Positions 11,601-23,600 of a stretch of DNA of 64,000 nucleotides are shown here, one piece after another. The stretch comes from Lineus longissimus. Taxonomy: Eukaryota > Nemertea > Pilidiophora > Heteronemertea > Lineidae. Under the pieces are notes generated by a model, which worked only from the letters and a program-made list of their open reading frames with translations, searched no databases and was not told the DNA's origin. The translations under genes and the position numbers were made by a program. The stretch's first letter is position 1. Every line of letters starts with the position of its first letter. The stretch lies in NCBI RefSeq assembly GCF_910592395.1, contig NC_088320.1, positions 16,244,501-16,308,500 of the forward strand, given 5' to 3'.

Positions 11601-14600
11601 CGTCATGTAAAGGCTCCTGACCTATTTTTTATATCTCATAATCAACTTATGTCTAAGTTAACACTCATTCGACCGCCACATTCATCAACATAAGTTACCT
11701 CTAGTTACCATGCCACCTTTTCATTTTTACTTGCACGTATTTTATAGCAGTCCAGCTCGCCTCAATCATGGTTGAACTGACATCATAAACTAGTTGTGTT
11801 TGCTGCCGCCTATCGGTGGTTCTAGGAATCAGTGTGTCAGGAATCTGCATTCCACACACAGCCGAAAGCGGTGCGAAAGGTGCCATATTTTCAAAGCAAC
11901 CGAACTATTGTGTACAAATGTACCATATCATTAGATTACTACTGATTTCTGAAGATGACCCAATTCAGTATCATTTCTTTTTACTCACCAAGCATGCTTT
12001 CGGGGAAATCTGCAAGAAAGAAAGTCACTTATATATCTCAGCCGTCCGTAGCTTCTATAATTAGGTCTGTCGCAGGGCCACAAGACCAACTGGCAAGAGA
12101 GAATGGGGGGCCTTAGATGCAGCACTCTCTTAGATATGGACAGAAAAGAGGCGACCACCATATTTCGTCAAATGACTGGCCATCGCAGACTAAAGGCCAA
12201 CCCCAAGAGGATGAACATGGCCAAGTCCGGAAGGTGCCAGTGCGGCACATCTGATCAGACACCAGAGCATGTACTCCAGAGCTGCTCACTCTAGGATACT
12301 GAGAGATTGGCCACACGGTGCATTATTTGAGACCAAGTTCTGGGGATCAAGGGATGAACAAGAGACGACAGCCCGGTTTATAAGAGACATAGGCCTGGTT
12401 GTGTAGTATAGCCATCAATAGTAAATCGAACGCTGAGAAGATGAAGAAGAAAATCTGTCGCTTTCGCTAGAGACATGCACGAGGTGCACTCCAAAATATA
12501 TTGCGAGAAATCGAACCAGGCACCTTCGTTTAAGCTAGGGACCAATAGCATAATGATTTAATTAATTTACAAGATTTTGTTGGGACTGACTATTACTGTG
12601 TTTTTTGTAGTTTTCAGCACTGAATGTAAGAACTATATTATATGACATGGATGCTCTAGTAGCTTTTGCTAGGTTTTATAGCCACAACATGGCACATGAC
12701 ACACGATGGCGACCAACACCTGGCCTTTGAAAGGAACATGCCGCATCGTCAAAGGCAGCATCAAACCAAACCTCGCGAAGGTTAATTGAATTTCCCCTGA
12801 TGAAGGCATCCAGTCATACTCACGAAGGTTCAGGTGAAATGATAAAGCTGGAAGAAATAACGGAACGTTATATTTTAAATATTTCATCCAATATCCTAGT
12901 AATCGTCAATAGAATATCTAAATTACTCGTTTAAATATTTTCGAGGATCTTTTGACCTCATAAGCTTTTATACACTCGTAGAAATAAAGGTTTTAAGGCT
13001 GTTGAAAAAAACAGTTTAAAGTCTTTCCGACCAAAACAAAAATGCACCATTTTAAGCTGAATGAAATTGTGGTTTCTCAATCATTTTGCAAAAATCTCCT
13101 CTCCGTGTGTCAATGAATTGACTGTTAACCTAAAACGACCAAAACCGGCTGAAAATATTCGCCTGTGTGGTAAAAAACCGGTTCAACAGAAATTCTACAA
13201 ATTTCTCATGAAGTAGGCTAATGTGTGTGTGTTTCTCTGTTAGATCATGAAATTGACTATATATATATAGGCGAATAGCTTGCTATACGATACATGTATG
13301 TCCAAAGTCACAAAATATATGTTGATTGTACATTGTATATATAGCATACGATATTCTTTTCTACCAAATTCTCTAAATTGTATACTTACTCCAACTTTGG
13401 AAGCTCTGGAGACTAGTGACTGCAAAAGAGAACGAGCCGAATCGCTTGTTATTCATCATCAAATGCCTCTACAAATTGTGATATGCATAACAAAACTAAT
13501 AAAAAAATATCAGTACCCTTTTCCCTGAAAATGATCAATTTCAAAAAGCGCTTACTCGAACGTCATATTTAGCTTGTCATACATTGATGCACACTATCAA
13601 AAATCAGCGCAAACCTGTGATGACACAATTTGTTGCTTGCCTTCGCTAAATGCGGGAGAAGAATCGTTCGATCTGCTCACCTTGGCACCAGCCCTGCGTT
13701 GACGCATCCATTGTACCAAGCGGACAACTTCCCTCTGGATTGATATTCTTAGACACGTACAGATATCCTCCGTGGACAATGAACTGAACTGAAAAAAATT
13801 ATTTTGAACTTAAAAAGGAAATAGTTATATTGGAACTCGGGTTGAAACAAACATGTACTGTCATAAATTTCTGGGGACATTTCGTTTTTGCGGATTTTGC
13901 AAATAAGAGCAAATATTTCTTGATTGGAGTCACAGTATATTCAGTCAAAATAAAATCGTGATTCCTTCAGTAATTCGAAAATATTGAAATGGTTCGTATA
14001 GTTTCAAGTTTACAGTCAGGGTGTTGGTTAATATCAAAATTGACGCTACAAAGCCTGCGACTGAGCTTTGCCACTTCACTCGTCTCGTTGCATCCAAAGA
14101 TTTCATTCAACAAAACCCTTGGTCAAGAACAGGACGCCAAAACTGTAAAACTTGATGATACTAAGAAGTACTTTCAACATGGTATCTGGTTTGATCAAGA
14201 CGAAAACATTTATCAATGTGTTTATTGCCTGACTTTTGGCCACACCAAAGACTATTGCCGGGATTTAAGGACTTTATTGAAATGTTCTGCTCGCACTTTG
14301 CTTCTATCCCTTAGAGGCCAATTTGAAACAACACCACGGTCGGCAAAAGTCGAACCAAACTTTCAAGATTTTGCATCCGGTTAAGTATGCGCATTGTGAA
14401 AGTCTACCTTTGTTATGGCTTGGTTACCGTGCTTACCTATCAATGCGAATGTGTAGCCGAATGCAAAATCTGTGCTGTTTCAAAGGCCTCGCAGGAGTAT
14501 TCAGGGGCATGATCTGATCTGCAGTGTTTCTCGACATAGATGGTCACATGAAAGAACGATTTCATTGACTTACCAGTAATCTGGTGTCCATTGATGATAA

Positions 14601-17600
14601 CTGGAAGAGTAAGTATGATATGGATGGTGATACGTGACATGTTGATGACACGTTATCATCACGTTCAAAATGGATGACCGGCGAGAGCACAAATGACTGC
14701 AGGATACGCTCTAGCTAGTCGTAAGCTGTCATCCTCGCCAATCTGGCTGGCGGAAGTGGACAAAATTAAAAAATTAAGGGTGGGCATAATCTGAATTACT
14801 GCATGGGATAAATCAACCAATCAGTACCTCGGATCTCCTGAATTATGCCCCACCATAATTTAAATCGTGATGTTTGTTTATTCCGTAGCCGTGAATTGTG
14901 GACCCCAGAAGTTTGATTTTGCGACGTATGTCATACCTTTAACAAAAGGAAATGTCCAGTTCTAATTGGTCTAATTATGGCGATGCATACTTCAGCTTTA
15001 TGGCGGGGCCTAATTCAGCTTTATGGCAGGGCCTAATTCAGCTTTATGCCGGGGCATAATTCAGGAGATCCGAGGTGTTGATTGGCTGATTTAATAAGTG
15101 GTCACCAGAATTTGGAATTATCCATGCAACAATTCAGATTTACCTTATAAATATTAACGAATATGTATAAGGTTGGAGGGAACCACGTCATCCATCAATT
15201 ATGGGAAACATATTTTTAGACGTGGGTATTTTATTTGGACTGAAATCGAAAAACAATTCTGGCGTGTATCTTTTTTGCGATCAATTCAAAAGTTAAATGA
15301 ACTAATTTGAAAGTATTTCACCTGTATGCTCACATTTCGAATTGAAACTAGCACAATTTTTCTGAAATTCCTTTTTTTCACATTTAGGATAATTTTACTC
15401 GAAATCTATAAGCGGTGATAATATTTTGTACTTCTTGTTTCTGAATGGTACAGACCAAGTAAAAAAACATATGAAAAGCACATACCCCAAATTAGACATC
15501 TAGTTCGAGGAGCGAGATGGGGTCCAATAGAAAAAACGTTTTGAAAAGCAAATGGTAGCGTCGCCTCATTGACAAATTTTGGCCCAAAATTGCGAACAAG
15601 CTGTTGCGTTGCACCTTAATCATTCATCATCTGAGTCATTTGTGTCCACCGCACCAGACTACCACTGCTTGATCAAAACGTAAGTCTAGGTGGCGCGGTC
15701 AAAATTACAAAAACGAATACCATTACGTACATTGTACAAAATGTAATATAAAACATCGGTGTCAGACGTGTTTTCCTCGAAATTTCATATCCCCTTGCAT
15801 ATCGAAAATGACCTGTCAAGTTTCTGAAATTTATACCTCGAATCACGAATTCTGCAAACTAATGAAATCTTATGTCTTTTATGATATCTTATTTCTCGGT
15901 CTTCAATAAAAAATCATTCTTACGTGTATTTGGCCCATTCTTAATGTTCACCCTCTGAATGGATCCGGATGAAGAACCTCCCGATGATGAACCGCCTGAA
16001 GACGAACCTCCCGATGATGAACCTCCTGAAGACGAACCTCCTGATGATGAACCGCCTGAAGACGAACCTCCCGATGATGAACCTCCTGAAGACGAACCTC
16101 CCGATGATGAACCTCCTGATGACCAACCTCCCGATGATGAACCTCCTGAAGACGAACCTCCCGATGATGAACCGCCTGAAGACGAACCTCCCGATGATGA
16201 ACCGCCTGAAGACGAACCTCCCGATGATGAACCTCCCGATGATGAACCTCCCGATGATGAACCGCCTGAAGACGAACCTCCCGATGATGAACCTCCAGAA
16301 GACGAACCTCCCGATGATGAACCGCCTGAAGACGAACCTCCCGATGATGAACCTCCCGATGATGAACCTCCCGATGATGAACCGCCTGAAGACGAACCTC
16401 CCGATGATGAACCGCCTGAAGACGAACCTCCTGATGACGAACCTCCCGATGATGAACCTCCAGAAGACGAACCTCCCGATGATGAACCTTTGTGGGTGAG
16501 AGAAGGCTACCTGAGTGAGTCATTACTTGGTACCGAAGTATAAGTTTTACCCGAGACAAGGAATGGACTTCAGAAAGGGATCAGTTTACTCAGTGGACTA
16601 GAACAGAGGTAAGTGCATGCTGGCCTAAAATAAATTAGAACAAATACTGGGAGAGATCTAGAGCGTTGTGTTACCAATTTGAACCTGGGTCTTTAACGAT
16701 GAGTTTATTACATACTAGTAATTATAAACAGCATGTCAAACCGTGGGGAACAAAAGCTTAATGCCCTTGCTCCTCTGACAATGTCTGCTGGCCAAGTGAT
16801 CAAAAAAATGACGAGACCTGTTATATTTTTGGATGAATACTGTACCTACCACTAACACTGCTGATGACCGATGTCACGGTTGGTCCTGGAATGAAATAAT
16901 GATGGGATCGCGTGTTATCAAAACGATCCAAAGGAACGGTATGATGTATGGTTATATAGTAATAGTAAAGTCGAAAATTTAAGATTTCTTTGACGAGTTG
17001 ATTCGTTGAGAAGGTTTAAACAGCTTCTTCGCCCTCAGTCAATGTTGATTTGTCTGGCTGGTGATGCAAATGAGTAAAGATGCTGGGCTCCAAAAACATG
17101 GTGCATAGAAGGTGGTCTTTACCTGAAAGATTGGTGACTGTCTGAGTGACAGTAGTAATGATGCGATCCACGAACGTGGAGGTGACGCCAAAGTCCGTCT
17201 TGACGAAGGTATTCCCTAGTGCCTGTCTCCAGTAAGTCGTGTCTGTTTGGACGCCCATGACGTAGTAGTAGAAATAAACCTTCAGCCTCACTTGTAACTG
17301 GTAGAGGATGAGGTTCACTTGCTCTTGGTTTGACACTGCCATCCCGCCGCACAGCCACACCGTCCTAGGCCGAGTGGTAGCAAAATAAGTCTCGACCACC
17401 CATTGGACCTTCTGCAGGAGAATGATGGTGTTGCTTGGGGCGCTTGGGTAACTGACGGAAGTGGAAAGAATGGCGAGGTTGGAACTGAGATCTGATTCTG
17501 ACGTGAACCGGACGACGCTGACCTGATTGCTTCGATGGACGCAAACGTAGAGTTGGAGGTTGCCATTGCCCAGTGTGTACGTCCGTAGAAGGGTCAATAT

Positions 17601-20600
17601 CATGTATAAGGTCTTGTAGTAGCCATCTTTCCCGGTGGCTCCAGAGCCATCAAGGGTCAGCACGAGTTGGAGATTCACCTTCTTAGTGTTTCTCCTTAGA
17701 CCTAAAAAGGGAAACACGCATGCTAAAGCTGCATTGTAAAATCTATCAAACAGTTAACAATTATTTTCTAACGGCAGGAAAATAAAGACATTGCTGCTTA
17801 GTAATGTGACCAATCGCGACACAGGGAGAATATATTTGGGTTCTGGTTAGATTTCTGAAATACACCTTCTTTTGTCAAAAACATTGGTAATGAGGAACCG
17901 GCGCGATTTATTCGCCGCGTGGCGCTGCAATCGATCATACCAAAACTCTCCATTTCCAATGCATTATCATGTTATTTCTGAGCCCGAAAACGATCGCTTA
18001 TTTTCGACCGATTTTGGCGACGTTTGCATCTTCCTGTTTTAAATCTATTGAGCTATCAGTTTCTGAAGATAATTTTGCGGAAAATATGCGCGATGCCAGT
18101 TATTGGGCACGTTTTCTGTTGTTGAAATCCTGTGCAAAAATGTACGCAATGGTTTCCCGTGATTGACCTCATGCGACGTCAACAGACCAGAAAATGGCGT
18201 CATGGCGTCAGAAGGTACGATCGATTGTGGCGCCGCCACTGGCATTTATCTTAACGCCGGTTCCTCATTGATGATGTCTTGGAGACACATTACAAAATAC
18301 CGCACCTGGCATCAAAAATTAAAAAGAAACTAGTCTTTATCAAGTCTTGTTTGCATGCGTTCTTGACATGATGTAGGTCATGAACATGTCTAACACTTCT
18401 CCTATCTCTAAAACAGATCATGAATAGGCCTACAACAAGATAAATATTCACAAGTAGAAAACGGACTTACCATAAACTGTGAATGTGTTCATATTTTGCT
18501 GGAACCAGCTCGAAGTGATGCCGACGAATGATCCAAGCTGGATGATATAGGCCTCATCCACCAGATCCCGCCAGAAAGTTAGGCTCGTCTGAGAGCCAAT
18601 CGCGAAATAGTAGAATCGGAAGTTAATACTGATGGTCTGCATATAGAGGGCGATCTTCGTCTGTATCTCCAAGTCGCTCCCAACACTAAAGCCGCCCATT
18701 AGGAAGAAACACCTGGCGAAAACAATATATACTGACATTATGGTGACACCATTCCTTCCGAGTAATTACCATCTGCCGTTGAAAATATTCATTATCGAAA
18801 TAAGCGTATCTATAAATTCTATCTTATCAATTCATTGAAGATGGAGTAACTGTCAGGATTTTGTCGTACTGTTTTTCGGCACTAAAAAAAAATTTAAAAA
18901 TGGTCCATTCATATAAAAATCACTAGTCTTAGTTTCTATAGCATTTTTTACTGGCAATGGCATTCCGCGAAGATGACGTCACTGCAGCTGCTGCCCTCTA
19001 TTTCTCCATCGCTGAATTACAGGCAATGTCGGACAAACATGCGGTTTCGTAATGGATTCAAGCTTTCTAACCAGGGCAGTTAGATTCAATCTGGCACATG
19101 TCCGAGTGTTGGAAATACTACATAATTGTTCTGAATATTTCTCTCTCTGACTCTATGGTATCATTCATGCTAAAAACAATGCAGGGTCAAAGATAACTGA
19201 CTTTGAAATAAGCTCAAATGCGTAGAAATAAGTGTCGATGTCCGACTGTCACGTGACTAAAACGTCATCAATATCTTATTCAAATGACCTTGTGAGCTAT
19301 AAATAGTAACGTCGCGGAATGCTATTCAATGAAAATATTGCCAGATGTCATCAGTGTATTTTGAAATTAGGATTAATAATTCAAGAAAGAGGAAAGACAT
19401 GGTTGCGCATGCATAATTAATTCTCATTTAAAATAGAGTTGCTAACAACTGTCCTTCAATAATTGCCAGGAACAAGCTTTTGTTATTTTTGAAACCAGCC
19501 CTGTTTTCTATATTTGAGGTTCATACATGCGTAATAATGCTACCGCTCATGTCAATTCTATCAATTAGGGCTCCGAAAATAGCGATGATAACATTCATGA
19601 CAATTTATCGCAATGAGTACTTTTTAACATTTGAGCAATGATTCAGGGGAACCCATCACTATTGTCAAAGCGTTTAGCAAGACTTGTCAAAGCGTTTCGC
19701 GAGACTTGTCAAACCATACCTTCCGGCACCAGATCGTTGGAAGCTAAGGTAGAACGAGTTAATCCTTTGGAAGATCAGATCAATGTTGAGGTTCGCCCCG
19801 GAATATGAGCAGCCTTGTATCTCTGAGATGTAGGCCTGGGTCTCCGCATCGCGGTCGAAGGTAAAGACCTGGATACTTGCGCCTCGGGAGTAAACCACCT
19901 TCAGTCGGAGACTCTCACCGCCAAGCTTGTATGTCTGTAGAACGATAGAGAAGTTGAATAGATCATCAGAAATAGAGGTTCGTATACAATATTATTCGTA
20001 CAAAGTGTGTGAAATCGTTTTCCTATTTCATAGTAGAATAATTAACGTCACTGCAGCTGCTGCCCTCTATTTCCCCATCGCTGAATTACAGGCAATGTCG
20101 GACAAACATGCGGTTTCGTAATGGATTTAGGCTTTCTAACTAGGGCAGTTAGATTCAATCTGGCACATGTCCGAGTGTTGGAAATACTACATAATTGTTC
20201 TGAATATTTCTCTCTCTGACTCTATGGTATCATTCATGCTAAAAACAATGCAGGGTCAAAGATAATTGACTTTGAAATAAGCTCAAATGCGTAGAAATAA
20301 GTGTCGATGTCTGACTGTCACGTGACTAAAACGTCATCAATATCTTATTCAAATGACCTTGTGAGCTATAAATAGTAACGTCGCGGAATGCTATTCAGTC
20401 ATATTTTGAATTTTTCCTTTTTTGTGCAATTTGTTGATGGAAACTACTTATGTAGAATAGGAGGTGACTGGGCAGCCGACAGCGGGGTAATATTGCCCTT
20501 GATAGTGCCAATGGTCCTTTAAGGAGTGGTTAGATGATTTCATATAGTGAAAACCAACAATTAAACTCGCGGATGCATTATTAGGAGATTTTATTTGGTT

Positions 20601-23600
20601 TGGCCAATACGCTCGTGGTACAAATAGTCGGATTTGAAGAATATCGTTTAATCATGACTTATCGAGTTGGTCGAACTTTCATTAAAACAGGTAAATGGAT
20701 GGGCTGGGTTGATTACTCAAAGCTGCCAGACCGTTTTTCCTTTAGACAGCGCCCTGGATAATGAATTCCTCAGATTTCCAAGCATCGCATAGGCCTTTCA
20801 TCTTACTGAGCAGACTGCATATGGTGACATATCGTCTATATGACTATATGACATATCGTCTATATCAGAATGACACAGCCATTCTCCCATGGCTTGAGAC
20901 CTAGGAGAATGGCTGCCTCACAAGAAAACCATCCAAAATGTACGTTCGTTGATTAATTTTCAGAAATATCAACTGTGTCCATCTGGTAACATGGACAATA
21001 ATCAGATGCTCTAAATTTTGAGGTTATTAACCAGTGGGTACAATGTGTCCTCTTTCCGAAGGACAAATCAGCAGGACACTTTTCTGTTTTTTGAGGCATA
21101 TCATGCTTGAAGAATCTTATCACCTGATAAACACATGCAACAATATTTCGTTGAAAAACCCAGCAACCCAGTTTTTCTAACTTGATTAAATGAATTTGCC
21201 TTTCCCAGGACAGGCAAGCACGGCACACTGGAAGGCCTGATAAGGTGCTCGGCAATTTGGGGAATTCATGATTTGAGCAAAAGTAGTCAACGTGAGAGGT
21301 TATGAATTAACAAAATTGCGAAAAAGAGTTTTAAGCTTAGAATACGGACCGCGAGTAAGTGGACTACTTGTATTTACCTGAAGGAGCATGATGATGAATT
21401 GCTGTGCCTTGACGAAGCCAGATGATCCGGTCGCTGAGGAGGCATCCAGTGTGAGGATCAAGTCCAGGAACAGAACTCGGGTCTTCTCGGGGCCTGAAAG
21501 TACGCAACATCAGTTGTCACTCTTACTCTTGCAGGTAACCAGAAGAAAGGCATTGCAGGGGAAGGTAGTATTATTTTTCTTTTAATACAGTGAAGAACAT
21601 CAATGAAAGATAAGGGTACTCACCAGCGACATATCCTCCCGTATTGCCACACTCCTTTGCGTACTGGGACACAGTCTCGGGTTCGGTTTTGCCAGTCGAC
21701 GCGCTCGTGACTGGAATGCGAGTGAACTTCTGTTTGTGCACGAGACACGTCTTTTCCTGGCCGACGAAATCGACCGCTAGACAGTCTGCATTGCTTGCGC
21801 ACCAATCCCGGCATTCGGCAGAGGTCCACGTGTACCAATCACCGTTACTCTTCTGCACCCAGCTAGCTCCATGGGCGTGTTCGTTCTTGTACAGAACCAT
21901 GCAGCCGCTGCTCGGGGCAAATTCTGGAAGTTGCATGAACGAGTTTATGTGAGGAGACGGAATGAAACTACGCCCAAGAAGGTTAACGGACGAGTTGAGG
22001 AGACTGAATACAACCCTTAGGGACTGAAATCTCGCCAAAATTGGTTCAAGAACGTTGTTATTGAGAAGACGTAATGCATGTATCTTCTTGACTGAAACTA
22101 AGTATACGAAGGATTAAGTTTCAAGACACACGTCAAGTAAAATACTCGGCGCTTTCATGCCCACAGAAGCCTCGCAAATGCCTTCGTGGTAAAAGAATCC
22201 TCTCGAACACAGTTGGAGGATCACGGTGAATAATGATACAATACATTGATGAAAATGTATATTCTTCTGTTTCTGCAAGAGATTTGGGTGTGATCTTGGA
22301 CCGTGATTTCAATTTCAAAGAACACATTAACACCTGTGTACGGGCCACCAATTTTCACATTCGTAACATCGGGAAAATCAGAAAATATCTAACTCCAAAT
22401 ACCACCAGGTTATATGTCCAGGCTCTTGTAATATCTCGCCTGGATTTCTGTAATTCCCTTTTCCTTGGTTGTCCCAATTCAACAATTATACCCCTACAGA
22501 AGTTACAAAACTCTGCCGCTCGCCTAATTACCAAGACCAAGAAACGATCTTCCATTTCCCCAGTACTCAGGTCTCTACATTGGCTTCCTGTGCAACAGCG
22601 CATCAAGTACAAGGTTCTCCTTCTAACTTACAAGTGTTTTCACCAACTTGCTCCCCAATACCTTTCAGAACTTCTCTCCGTTCATACCGTTTCTCGAACT
22701 CTGCGCTCTTCATCGGCCGTTCTTCTGTCTATCCCAAAGGCCAATGTCATGTCAGTCGGTGGTAGAGCATTTTCAATTGGAGCCCCTCAGCTGTGGAACA
22801 AACTTCCTTCAACTGTTAGGAACTGCAGCTCTCTGTTATCTTTCAAGGGACAACTTAAACATTTGCTTTTTAAAGAGGCCTATCAAGCGCTTTGAGCGGC
22901 CAGTTAATGGTTGGATACTGCGCTATATAAGACTCGTATTATTATTATTATTATTATACAAAAACGGTTGCTTCTTTTGTTACGCAAAATGAGCCCTGAC
23001 GTCGATCTATGCTGCAGCAGCCGGTAGGAATATTGCAAACGTGGCAAGCGCAGTATCCAAGCCGAATGAATGATATTGTCTTTGCCCGTACTGACTGCCA
23101 TTAAAACGTAATGTCCCGGGTTTTGCACATTTACAGGTGCGTGATGATATCTGAAGCGACAAATCTATGGTGACCGCTCATTACCCACAAAACTCTAGGA
23201 CAACCCGCCTTTAATCATGGACATGAGACAAGTGATGTGTTTATTGTTTCCCGATTGTGTGTATCAAGTTATTGTGGCTGATCGATCGCTATGATTTTGA
23301 CATCCACGCGCACCCGTGATCTAATCTATGAATCGTGGAGTGGTGGATCAAAAATGGCAGTCTATGTTGGTAGTCACGTAACAAGGTAGATTTTACGTCT
23401 CGGTTTCGGTCTCCATTTCAGCTCTACCTTCGCGGTTTTGGTGAGCCAACACACCTCCAGTTCGGTATGAATTTCTATTCTAAAACATCTCAAATTCTAT
23501 AACGAATTATGTGGTTTTAAATGCTTTTTGACTTCTTCCATATTTTGCACCAACCCAAGCGGTAATGGTTGCCGAACCATAACCGCTGAATTCAAAACGT

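Larger units (their letters stand above)
12458..16487. repeat. tandem duplicated unit 4 (long type, upstream end of the array)
   Basis: Homologous to unit 2, including the extra segment, up to the linker exon, where similarity ends inside the expanded GGSSS tract. Sequence beyond about 16490 (exon 7, vWA-2) is unique, so this is the promoter-proximal edge of the duplication. It has no retroelement tail, which lies further upstream in the other units. Confidence 0.88.

Noticed and set aside
14437-14518. 82-bp segment with acceptor and donor as a regular exon of gene 2
   Set aside because: Length is not divisible by 3 and breaks the frame with the 108-bp exon, while skipping it keeps phase 1 throughout. 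Kept only as a possible poison or fossil exon.
15948-16559. 203-codon minus-strand frame of HHREVRLQ repeats and a 194-codon plus-strand frame of PPDDEPPED repeats over the linker exon
   Set aside because: Both are alternative frames of the same 15/30-bp DNA repeat. Only the GGSSS frame agrees with the sibling exons, the phase and the donor site.
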